Shown: in pieces, positions 1-7,083 of the stretch
How the letters are laid out: each line of letters starts with the position of its first letter
Numbering within the stretch: the first letter of the stretch is position 1
NCBI GenBank assembly: GCA_004297865.1
Contig: SCSO01000310.1
Coordinates: 1-10,008 of the forward strand
Length of the DNA: 10,008 nt
DNA from: Legionella sp.
GTDB taxonomy: Bacteria; Pseudomonadota; Gammaproteobacteria; Legionellales; Legionellaceae
Reading direction: 5' to 3'
Made by a program: the position numbers and the translations under genes
Notes under the pieces: generated by a model
Seen by the model: only the letters and a program-made list of their open reading frames with translations
Told to the model about the DNA's origin: nothing
Databases searched by the model: none

Positions 1-810
1 ACGGAATTTACTCCCGCGCAACGTATGCAGGCCTATTTAGATTTGTCCAAACATTATACAGCAAATAATGAACCCACGAAAGCAAAAACCATGCTACAGG
101 AAGCTTCTAAGGTTTATAACGATAATATTAACCAAAAGCCGAATGCGCCGCACCAAGGGCCGAATGTGGTTCTTAGCCAGTTAGGAAAGGTATTTAATTC
201 ACAGATCGCCGATACTCAAGGCATTGCAAAAGTAGTAATTCCTAGCTTACCTGCTCAACGAGAATACTTAGAACTACGAATAAATGCTTTAAAAGAACAA
301 GAAAAACAACTTTCCGAAGATAAAGCAGTAACTCCAATACAACTTTCCGCACTCAAGCAAGAAAAAGCTCAATTAATGTCTGAGCTGAAAGGATTAAAAG
401 GAGAGTGTCAATTGCAAATGCAAAAAAATAAAAAAGAGGCTAAAGCAGTTTTGCATGATGTAGAAAAATTGATATCCGGCTTGGAGCAAAAAGAACCTAA
501 AACATTGATGGGTAGATTTAAACAAGGTCTAGCAGAAATTTCTGAAAGACGGGATAGCCATAAATTTGTTAAAGAAGTTTGTAAGGATAATAAAATACAC
601 ATTAAACATTTGCATGTCCATAATGACAAATCAGCAACTATTACAGTAAGAGATAGTTCGCTAAAAGACTTTTTGGAAAAAAATAAGATTAAATGTAAGG
701 AAGTAGTTGAAAAAGGTGAGCACAAAATCAAATTAAGCACAAAAGCATTTAATGCGTTTAAAGAACTGGCCCTAGAGAAACAGGCCGCCACACCTTCGCC
801 ACGACATTAG
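1..810 (+). CDS. Lysine-rich coiled-coil protein, effector-like, 5'-truncated by the window edge
   Basis: I do not recognise this family. The frame is open from base 1, and the codons before the first ATG (25) read TEFTPAQR, so the true start is probably upstream; 269 residues are visible. Visible residues about 9-42 look like a TPR-type helix pair (pattern AYLDLSKHY...KAKTMLQEASKVY). Residues about 85-165 are charged and heptad-like, a probable coiled coil. Residues about 190-260 alternate predicted strands and helices and may be a small alpha/beta domain (HLHVHNDKSATITVRD, then a helix, then HKIKLS, then a helix). No membrane segment is visible. It ends with tandem TAG TAG stops (808-813). 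High Lys/Glu/Gln content, coiled coil and a polar tail are common in type IV-secreted effectors of intracellular gammaproteobacteria, but no secretion signal can be proven. No operon link to the efflux genes is apparent, as 263 bases of repeat-bearing DNA separate them. Confidence is high that it is coding, low on function. Confidence 0.8.
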   Translation, partial: TEFTPAQRMQAYLDLSKHYTANNEPTKAKTMLQEASKVYNDNINQKPNAPHQGPNVVLSQLGKVFNSQIADTQGIAKVVIPSLPAQREYLELRINALKEQEKQLSEDKAVTPIQLSALKQEKAQLMSELKGLKGECQLQMQKNKKEAKAVLHDVEKLISGLEQKEPKTLMGRFKQGLAEISERRDSHKFVKEVCKDNKIHIKHLHVHNDKSATITVRDSSLKDFLEKNKIKCKEVVEKGEHKIKLSTKAFNAFKELALEKQAATPSPRH

Positions 811-837
811 TAGTATTTCACTGGTCGTTGTCTTCTT

Positions 838-909
838 GTAGGTTGAGTCATTACCCAACAACAATCCTCTTTTACCCTCAAGATCCATGTTGGGTCAACA
901 TGACCTAAA
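838..909. repeat. Degenerate copy of the GTAGGTTGGGTCATGACCCAAC palindromic element
   Basis: The left end (838-860) matches the 23-base end unit of the intact copy at 9652-9730 with two changes. The right end (887-909) is a damaged inverted copy: ATGTTGGGTCA is kept, then an insertion and ATGACCTAAAT. The interior contains CTCAAGATC (877-885), the reverse complement of GATCTTGAG at 9680-9688 in the intact copy. The two copies are therefore homologous throughout and lie in opposite orientation. There is no T-run, so it does not look like a factor-independent terminator. Confidence 0.7.
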
Positions 910-929
910 TTCCAGTGCGGAATTTAATT

Positions 930-972
930 ACCCTCATCCGCTCTGCGGGAACCTTCTCCCTTGAAGGGAGAT
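930..972. repeat. CCCTCATCC...CTTCTCCC-type intergenic palindromic repeat
   Basis: Two small hairpins stand side by side: CCGC-tct-GCGG (938-948), and TCTCCC (955-960) pairing with GGGAGA (966-971). The text resembles the CCCTCA(C/T)CC...CTTCTCCC...GGGAGA repeats scattered between genes in many proteobacteria; this comparison is from memory and was not searched. A related hairpin lies at 9612-9646, also next to a GTAGG-type element. Confidence 0.6.
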
Positions 973-994
973 TCTATTAAGATTTAATAGCCCC

Positions 995-1022
995 TTCATT
1001 CTCATTATTGTTAACCTATGAT
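995..1022 (+). promoter_or_regulatory. Weak candidate sigma70 promoter for the efflux operon
   Basis: TATGAT (1017-1022) matches the -10 consensus at five of six bases. The hexamer at the expected -35 distance, TTCATT (995-1000, 16-base spacing), matches poorly (three of six). A weak -35 would fit a regulated promoter. The assignment rests on position upstream of the operon and on the adjacent inverted repeat; it is tentative. Confidence 0.3.
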
Positions 1023-1041
1023 AAAGTCAAAGTATGACTTT
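1023..1041. promoter_or_regulatory. Perfect 7-5-7 inverted repeat, candidate operator
   Basis: AAAGTCA (1023-1029), a five-base spacer, then TGACTTT (1035-1041) form a perfect dyad. It begins directly after the candidate -10 box and ends 32 bases before the chosen ATG, where a dimeric repressor would block transcription. RND efflux operons are commonly controlled by local repressors of the TetR or MarR type, but no such gene is in this window. Binding is inferred only from symmetry and position. Confidence 0.35.
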
Positions 1042-1073
1042 TGCTGGTCGCTAATACAGGGAATGTGTGGCGT

Positions 1074-2630
1074 ATGCTTAGATTTTTTATTTATATCCTT
1101 TGTCTCTTTCTAACTGCCTGTATGGTAGGTCCCAATTATCGTGAACCTATCAAGCCAGTAGTGAAGCATTGGAAAAAGAATAATCGCTCCGTGAAAGAAG
1201 CTCCTTTTAAAGAAGCAAAATGGTGGGAAGTATTCCACGATCCTATTTTAACCGCCTTAATCTACCAGGGTTATCATAATAATCTCACTCTACAAAGCGC
1301 AGGTGTTAGAGTATTACAAACCCGAGCACAACTAGCACAAACTGTAGGGCAACTTTACCCGCAGCAACAGGCTATGACCGGTAACTACACCTACAATCGC
1401 ATTGGTGGCACTTCCTTACAAGGCATCCTTCCACAAACCTTTGATACCGCTGCACTGGGCTTTGTCGCCAATTGGGAAATTGATTTTTGGGGAAAATATC
1501 GTCGCGCCATTCTCTCAAATGATGCAAGCTTTCTTGCTTCAGTAGCAGCCTATGACAATGCCTTAGTTACACTCAATGCAGATGTTGCTAGGACCTATAT
1601 AAAAATTCGTACTACCGAAACCCTCATTAAAATCACTAAAGAAAATATTCAAGTGCAAACTATAGGACTTAAAATTGCCAAATCACGTTATAATGCCGGG
1701 CAAACCAGTTTGGTCGACGTCGAACAGGCGAGTACAGAATTATCCCAAACCCAAGCCACCTTACCAGGATATATTGCTAACCTACAAACCCAAAAAGACT
1801 TATTGAGCGTGCTGCTGGGTGAAGTGCCTAATGCGGTAGATAAATTTCTTTATAAAAAAAGTCGTGGTATTCCCAGAGCACCTAAAGAGATTACCGTGGG
1901 AATTCCTAAAGAGGCTTTAGCTAAGCGTCCTGATATTCATGAAGCCCGTTTACAAGCTATTGCACAATCCGAAGCTATAGGAGCTACTAAAGCAAATCTT
2001 TTCCCTTCTTTATCGCTAGCAGGTACTTTTACCTTTGCTTCTAACAATATTGGTAGCTCTTCAATTAGTGATATGTTCAATTGGTCTAATCGCAACGTTA
2101 GCGCCGGACCCGTGTTGAATTGGCCCTTATTAAATTATGGGCAAATCACCAATGCCGTACGTACCCAAGATGCGGTATTTCAACAAGCGTTACTTAATTA
2201 TCTCAATCTAGTCCTCAAAGCGCAGCAAGAGGTTCAAGATAATATTACTGATTTCATTGAAGCAAAAAATGCAGAGTTTTATCTCACGCGTGCTAATCGT
2301 TCAGCCATGCAATCTTTAAAATTAGCTATTATCCGCTATCGTGAAGGAGAGACCGACTTCACGCCGGTGCTGAATGCAGAGCAACAACAATTACAAGTAC
2401 AAACGTCTTTAGTTAATGCTCAAGGGGACGTGCCACAAGCCTTAGTGGCTTTATATCGTTCTTTAGGTGGCGGTTGGCAAATTCGTAAGGGCAATGACAT
2501 TGTTCCCATGCCGCTCAAAGCTGAAATGGCCGCTCGCACTAATTGGGGCAATTTGTTAAAACCGGAAAATCACTTACCACCTACTAGTAAAGGTAAGTTG
2601 ATCAAAGATCTTTATCTACCCAAATGGTAA
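1074..2630 (+). CDS. RND efflux outer-membrane channel lipoprotein (OprM/NodT family)
   Basis: This is the outer-membrane exit duct of a tripartite efflux pump; OprM/TolC-family proteins form trimeric beta-barrels with a long periplasmic alpha-helical tunnel. I start at ATG 1074 rather than the in-frame TTG at 1041 because it gives a clean lipoprotein signal peptide: MLRFFIYILCLF followed by lipobox L13-T14-A15-C16. AGGGA (1058-1062) lies 11 bases upstream. The 518-residue product has both OEP repeats. Family hallmarks are VGPNY after the lipid cysteine, WWEVFHDPIL in the first repeat, KRPDI (R285-P286-D287) and FPSLSLAGTF starting the second, and YREGETDFTPVLNAEQQQL running to LGGGW at 464-468. 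A roughly 50-residue polar tail follows GGGW and is longer than in OprM. It is the first gene of the operon; its TAA directly abuts the adaptor ATG, implying translational coupling. Family is certain, substrate unknown. Confidence 0.93.
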   Translation: MLRFFIYILCLFLTACMVGPNYREPIKPVVKHWKKNNRSVKEAPFKEAKWWEVFHDPILTALIYQGYHNNLTLQSAGVRVLQTRAQLAQTVGQLYPQQQAMTGNYTYNRIGGTSLQGILPQTFDTAALGFVANWEIDFWGKYRRAILSNDASFLASVAAYDNALVTLNADVARTYIKIRTTETLIKITKENIQVQTIGLKIAKSRYNAGQTSLVDVEQASTELSQTQATLPGYIANLQTQKDLLSVLLGEVPNAVDKFLYKKSRGIPRAPKEITVGIPKEALAKRPDIHEARLQAIAQSEAIGATKANLFPSLSLAGTFTFASNNIGSSSISDMFNWSNRNVSAGPVLNWPLLNYGQITNAVRTQDAVFQQALLNYLNLVLKAQQEVQDNITDFIEAKNAEFYLTRANRSAMQSLKLAIIRYREGETDFTPVLNAEQQQLQVQTSLVNAQGDVPQALVALYRSLGGGWQIRKGNDIVPMPLKAEMAARTNWGNLLKPENHLPPTSKGKLIKDLYLPKW

Positions 2631-3806
2631 ATGCACATGAATATTGAGATCAACGAAGAGACTATGAAAAAGGCAGGGATTGTCGTCGCTATCTTATTCC
2701 TGTTGTATTTAGTGATCCATCATTTTACTAAAAGCAGTGGGCCGGTTTTGCCTGTGCCTAAAGTTCAAGTACAACAACCTAAAGTTAAAGAAATAGTCGA
2801 TTACGTCACCCAAACTGGGACTTTGGTTGCTTTTAATTCCGTAGATCTAGTCGCTCGCGTGGAAGGGTATTTAGAAAAAATCGAATTTACTGATGGCACC
2901 TATCTTGAAAAAGACAAAGAGGTGTTTGTCATTCAACCTAAACCTTATTTAGAGCAATTAAAAGCGGCGCAAGCCAATGTGGCAGCAGCCAAAGCGAATT
3001 ATGAATACGCCACTGCCGAATATGCACGCCAACAACGTATGTATAAAGATCATGCTACTTCATTAAACAATGTTGAAGTTTGGAAAGCTAAAAAAGATGA
3101 GGCGCAGGCTGAAGTGGATAAATCCATGGCTAATGAAGAAATTGCTAAAATTAATTACGGGTATACCCATGTTTCCACCCCTTTTGCAGGACGTATTGGT
3201 CGACATTTGGTGGATGCAGGCAATTTAGTAGGCAATGGAGTGGCAACTGATCTAGCGACAATTCAACAAATCGATCCTTTATATGTCTATTTTAATTTAA
3301 ACGAACTTGATCTTATAAAATTAAGGGAAGCTGCGAAAAAGAATGATTATAAACAGTCCAATTTAACACAAATTCCCATTTTTGTGAGTTTACAAAATGA
3401 ACGGGACTTTAAACACAAAGGCCATTTGGATTTCGTAAACACCGGTTTAAATGCGGCCACAGGAACTATGGAATTGCGTGGTGTTTTAGACAATAAAGAT
3501 CATTTCTTTGTTCCTGGTTTATTCGTACAAGTTCGGGTGCCTATAGATAAACCGAAAAAACAATTAACTGTACCCAATACCGCATTACTTTATGATCAAA
3601 TTGGTCCTTATTTATTAGTGGCTGATAAGGACGATAAAGTCGTTCTCACGCGAGTCACTCTAGGCGCTGATGATCAAGGTGATCGTGCTATTACTAAAGG
3701 ACTCAAGCCTAATGATCGAGTGATTGTAAATGGTATTCAGAATGCTACTCCGGGCAATCAAGTGCAAATTCTTGAACCTGAACCGCAGGAGAAAAAATCA
3801 GCATGA
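2631..3806 (+). CDS. RND efflux periplasmic adaptor (membrane fusion protein, AcrA/MexA-like)
   Basis: The adaptor links the inner-membrane pump to the outer-membrane channel. The 391-residue product has an N-terminal anchor helix (about 16-30, GIVVAILFLLYLVI) with no lipobox cysteine, so it is probably held by a transmembrane segment rather than by lipid as in AcrA. The lipoyl half-motifs are at about 70-103 (VARVEGYLEKIEFTDG) and 179-213 (THVSTPFAGRIGRHLVDAG). Between them is the alpha-helical hairpin (about 105-175). A beta-barrel domain (IDPLYVYFNLNELDL onward) and a membrane-proximal domain (LTVPNTALL to the end) follow. ATG 2631 starts directly after the previous stop with little Shine-Dalgarno sequence, consistent with coupling. 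An in-frame ATG at 2664 (MKKAGIVV) is an alternative start that keeps the anchor. Its TGA overlaps the next ATG (ATGA at 3803-3806). Family is certain. Confidence 0.94.
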   Translation: MHMNIEINEETMKKAGIVVAILFLLYLVIHHFTKSSGPVLPVPKVQVQQPKVKEIVDYVTQTGTLVAFNSVDLVARVEGYLEKIEFTDGTYLEKDKEVFVIQPKPYLEQLKAAQANVAAAKANYEYATAEYARQQRMYKDHATSLNNVEVWKAKKDEAQAEVDKSMANEEIAKINYGYTHVSTPFAGRIGRHLVDAGNLVGNGVATDLATIQQIDPLYVYFNLNELDLIKLREAAKKNDYKQSNLTQIPIFVSLQNERDFKHKGHLDFVNTGLNAATGTMELRGVLDNKDHFFVPGLFVQVRVPIDKPKKQLTVPNTALLYDQIGPYLLVADKDDKVVLTRVTLGADDQGDRAITKGLKPNDRVIVNGIQNATPGNQVQILEPEPQEKKSA

Positions 3807-6800
3807 TTTCGCAATTTTTTATTGAAAGACCGGTTTTAGCGAATGTGATCGCTATGCTTTTGGTGTTATTAGGTTTGGTTGCCATCGCAGTTTTACCCAT
3901 TACGCAATATCCTGCTATCGTGCCGCCCACTATTCAAGTCACAACTAGTTATCCTGGAGCTGATGCCAAGACATTAATTAATACTGTGGCGTTGCCAATA
4001 GAGCAACAAGTGAATGGTGTGGAAAATATGTTGTATATGCAATCCACTAGCACTAATAACGGCACGTATAATCTTATCGTCACTTTTGCAATCGGTACGG
4101 ATTTAAACTTTGCGCAAGTGTTAGTGCAAAACCGTGTCCAAGCTGCTATGGCACAGTTACCCGATTCTGTGCAAAAACAAGGGGTGGTGGTGCAGCAAAA
4201 ATCAACCTCCATTTTACAGTTTATTACGTTGACTTCTGAGAATAATGAATACGATGGTTTGTTTTTAAATAATTATGCCGCCATCAATATGCAAGATGAA
4301 TTAGCACGTTTGCCTGGAGTCGGTAACGTCTTGATCTTTGGCACCGGGTCTTACGCCATGCGAATTTGGTTGGATCCGCATAAAATGATGTCATTTGGAT
4401 TAAATCCCAGTGATGTATTAAATGCTATTAGTCAACAAAACAAAGACATTGCTGCCGGGCAAATTGGTTCACCGCCTAGCTCTGGTAATCCGGCGTATCA
4501 ATTTACGGTCAATGTCCCTGGGCAATTAGCTGATCCTGATGCGTTTGAAGACATCGTCATTAAAACCAATGCCACCAATCCGAATCAAAAAGCCAATAGC
4601 AGTAGCTCAGCGCAAATTGTGCGGATTCGTGATGTGGGCAGGGTAGAGTTAGGATCGTCAAGCTATAATCAATTAGCCAAATTAAATAATAAACCTGCGG
4701 CAGCAATAGGTATTTATCAATTACCTGGGGCGAATGCCTTGCAGGTAGCGCAAGAAGTGCGAGCGACTGTAGCTAAGATGGCGAAAAAATTTCCTCCAGG
4801 AATGACCTATACCATTCCATTTGATACCACTATTTTCGTGAAGGCCTCAGTGAAAGAAGTGTACAAAACCTTGTTTGAAGCAGGGCTTTTGGTGTTGTTA
4901 GTTATTTTGCTCTTTTTACAAAATTTCCGCGCGACGCTGGTTCCGGCAACCACTGTTCCAGTTACGATTATTGGTGCGTTTTTTGCCATGCTCTTATTGG
5001 GTTATTCCATTAATTTATTGACCTTGTTTGCTTTGGTATTAGCCATTGGTATTGTGGTGGATGATGCGATTGTGATCGTGGAAGGGGTGACGCAGCACAT
5101 TGAAAAAGGCTCTAGTCCTAAACAAGCAGCTATCGATGCTATGGCGGAATTGATGGGGCCCATTTTAGGCATTACTTTAGTGTTGATGGCAGTGTTTGTC
5201 CCTGCTGGATTTATGCCCGGACTTACAGGGGCCATGTATGCGCAATTTGCTTTAGTGATTGCGGCAACGGCATTTATTAGTGCGATTAATGCGATGACTT
5301 TAAAGCCTACACAATGTGCGCTTTGGCTAAGACCGATTAAAGAAAAAGCAACCGAAGACAAAAATATTATCTATCGTACTTTTGATCATCTTTATTATCC
5401 CATAGAAAATGCTTACGTGCGGTTTATCGATACTTTAGTACATCATTATAAATTGGTGTGCATTATTGGCGCCATTTTAGTGGGCTTAGCTGTTTTTGGA
5501 ATTAGTCGTATTCCCACGGGTTTGATTCCTTTAGAGGATCAGGGCTATGTGATGATGAATGTGCAATTACCCGATGGTTCTTCGATAGGGCGTACCGAGG
5601 CCTTGTTGAAAAAGCTAAGTAACAAAGTATCTGCTTTGGGTGGGGTAGATAATGTGATTACTATTGATGGGATTTCTTTGTTAGACAACAGTTCTAATTT
5701 GGCCAATGCAGGCGCATTGTATATTATTTTTAAAGATTGGGATGTGCGCGGGAAAAAAGAAAATCTGCAGGTTTTATATGGCGAACTTAATAAAATCGCG
5801 ATGGATACTTTAGACGCAAAAGTTTTGGTGATGATTCCACCGGCGATTCAGGGTTTAGGAAATTCCGGCGGCTTTCAAATGCAAGTGGAGTTGCAAGATG
5901 GTTCTTTTGATTATCGTAAATTACAAGCGGCCACCGATGAGCTCGTTAGATATGGTAATATGCAGCCAGGCTTACGCAATGTAATGACTTCTTTCCGAGC
6001 GAATGTTCCTCAACTCAATGCCCCGATTAATCGTACCAAATCGGTCTCTTTAGGTGTGGATATTGGCGATGCCACTTCGACCTTGCAAACTTATTTAGGG
6101 TCTTCTTATGTGAATTTATTCACTAAATTTGGTCAAGTATTCCAAGTCTACGTGCAAGCTGATGCGCCTACGCGCATGACCATTGCCGATGTACGCAACA
6201 TGTATGTAAAAAATAAATCCGGTGGCATGGTGCCTTTAGGCACGTTGACCGATATGGAATCCACTGTAGGGCCTTCGATTATTTCTTTATATAATCTTTA
6301 TCCCAGCAGTAATATTTATGGCATGTCTTCACCTGGGTACAGTTCAGGACAGGCTTTAAATAGTATGGATAATTTGGGTCCAAGCGTATTGGGTTCTGGT
6401 ATGTCTTATGAATGGACTAGTACTGCGTATCAAGAAAAAACAGCTGGGAATTTAAGTTATTTAATTTTCCTCTTGTCTTTAATTTTGGTGTATTTGATTT
6501 TAGCGGGGCAATATGAGAATTGGGTTACTCCCGCAGCTATTTTATTTAGTGTCCCGTTAGCTCTTTTAGGAACGGTTTTCGCTTTATCTGCGTTAGGCTT
6601 AGCGAATAATATGTACACGCAAATTGGTATTCTCTTATTAATTGCTTTGGCAGCGAAAAATGCGATCTTGATTGTGGAAGTAGCACGTGAACATCGTGAG
6701 TTGCATCACAAATCAATTATAGAAGCAGCGGTACTGGGAGCAAAAACTCGTTTTCGCCCTATTGTTATGACCTCTATTGCTTTTATTTTAGGGGTGATGC

Positions 6801-7000
6801 CGCTGGTCTTGGCGACTGGAGCTGGGGCCAATGCTCGCCGCTCGATTGGTATTGCGGTCTGTAGCGGAATGATCGCATCAACTTGCCTTGCGGTAGTTTT
6901 TGTTCCTGCTTTTTATGTGATGTTTCAGAGTTGGCAGGAAGGGCGGAAGGCGAGGAAACAGCTGTTCGATGAGAGTAGGTTGGGTCATGACCCAACATAA
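3803..7000 (+). CDS. RND multidrug efflux permease, HAE1 family (AcrB/MexB-like)
   Basis: This inner-membrane proton antiporter drives export of hydrophobic or amphiphilic compounds through the adaptor and channel encoded upstream. At 1065 residues it has full HAE1 length. The N-terminus FFIERPVLANVIAMLLVLLG is the usual first transmembrane helix. The proton-relay residues of AcrB are all in place: D420-D421 in GIVVDDAIVIVE (AcrB D407/D408), K952 in AAKNAILIVE (K940), R983 and T990 in TRFRPIVMTS (R971, T978). The two periplasmic porter and docking regions lie between the membrane halves as usual. AGGAGA (3787-3792) is the Shine-Dalgarno sequence, and the start overlaps the adaptor stop by ATGA. 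The last seven codons (RLGHDPT) and the TAA stop come from a palindromic repeat at 6975-7000, so the native C-terminus has been replaced; this cytoplasmic tail varies in the family and function is probably kept. The family is certain and the pump looks active; drug range cannot be read from sequence. Confidence 0.96.
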   Translation: MISQFFIERPVLANVIAMLLVLLGLVAIAVLPITQYPAIVPPTIQVTTSYPGADAKTLINTVALPIEQQVNGVENMLYMQSTSTNNGTYNLIVTFAIGTDLNFAQVLVQNRVQAAMAQLPDSVQKQGVVVQQKSTSILQFITLTSENNEYDGLFLNNYAAINMQDELARLPGVGNVLIFGTGSYAMRIWLDPHKMMSFGLNPSDVLNAISQQNKDIAAGQIGSPPSSGNPAYQFTVNVPGQLADPDAFEDIVIKTNATNPNQKANSSSSAQIVRIRDVGRVELGSSSYNQLAKLNNKPAAAIGIYQLPGANALQVAQEVRATVAKMAKKFPPGMTYTIPFDTTIFVKASVKEVYKTLFEAGLLVLLVILLFLQNFRATLVPATTVPVTIIGAFFAMLLLGYSINLLTLFALVLAIGIVVDDAIVIVEGVTQHIEKGSSPKQAAIDAMAELMGPILGITLVLMAVFVPAGFMPGLTGAMYAQFALVIAATAFISAINAMTLKPTQCALWLRPIKEKATEDKNIIYRTFDHLYYPIENAYVRFIDTLVHHYKLVCIIGAILVGLAVFGISRIPTGLIPLEDQGYVMMNVQLPDGSSIGRTEALLKKLSNKVSALGGVDNVITIDGISLLDNSSNLANAGALYIIFKDWDVRGKKENLQVLYGELNKIAMDTLDAKVLVMIPPAIQGLGNSGGFQMQVELQDGSFDYRKLQAATDELVRYGNMQPGLRNVMTSFRANVPQLNAPINRTKSVSLGVDIGDATSTLQTYLGSSYVNLFTKFGQVFQVYVQADAPTRMTIADVRNMYVKNKSGGMVPLGTLTDMESTVGPSIISLYNLYPSSNIYGMSSPGYSSGQALNSMDNLGPSVLGSGMSYEWTSTAYQEKTAGNLSYLIFLLSLILVYLILAGQYENWVTPAAILFSVPLALLGTVFALSALGLANNMYTQIGILLLIALAAKNAILIVEVAREHRELHHKSIIEAAVLGAKTRFRPIVMTSIAFILGVMPLVLATGAGANARRSIGIAVCSGMIASTCLAVVFVPAFYVMFQSWQEGRKARKQLFDESRLGHDPT

Positions 7001-7083
7001 GTGATTGTCGTAAACGTACCCGTGCCCGGTTTTAAGGTGGCCCAATATTCAAAACCGGGCACGTTTACGAAAACCCAACCTAC
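6975..7083. repeat. Rearranged copy of the palindromic element spanning two convergent gene ends
   Basis: The left unit (6975-7000) is identical to positions 9653-9678 of the intact copy and contains GTTGGGTCATGACCCAAC. The right unit is reduced to ACCCAACCTAC (7073-7083). The interior is unlike the other two copies and is occupied by a long hairpin (7008-7070). The stop codons of both convergent genes lie inside: TAA at 6998-7000 for the RND gene, and TAG (complement of 7080-7082) for the carotenoid oxygenase. Confidence 0.8.
7008..7070. repeat. Long imperfect hairpin at the convergent junction
   Basis: The right arm (7051-7070, AAAACCGGGCACGTTTACGA) is the exact complement of the left arm (7008-7033), except that the left arm carries six extra bases (ACCCGT, about 7018-7023), giving a 20-bp stem with one bulge and a 17-base loop. 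It lies between two convergent stop codons, where a bidirectional terminator would be expected. Neither side has the U-tract of a factor-independent terminator, so it may instead be a second palindromic repeat nested in the first, possibly protecting mRNA 3' ends. Confidence 0.7.

Noticed and set aside
408..791. Reverse-strand open frame of 127 codons inside the first gene
   Set aside because: Mirror of a lysine-rich coding frame; the product is a low-complexity Ser/Leu/Cys sequence with no domain pattern.
930..972. Factor-independent terminator after the first gene
   Set aside because: Hairpins are present but no T-run follows on either strand, and they lie 120 bases beyond the stop; a dispersed repeat explains them better.
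1041..1073. TTG start adding 11 residues to the outer-membrane channel
   Set aside because: ATG 1074 places the charged and hydrophobic signal peptide and the LTAC lipobox correctly; the longer form puts non-signal residues in front, and its TTG lies inside the inverted repeat.
5002..5361. Reverse-strand open frame of 119 codons within the RND gene
   Set aside because: Lies opposite highly conserved transmembrane coding sequence; its Ala/Ile/Thr-rich product is the expected antisense of membrane helices.
6783..6998. Reverse-strand open frame at the RND 3' end starting in the repeat
   Set aside because: Fully antisense to the conserved TM11-TM12 region, with no recognisable product.
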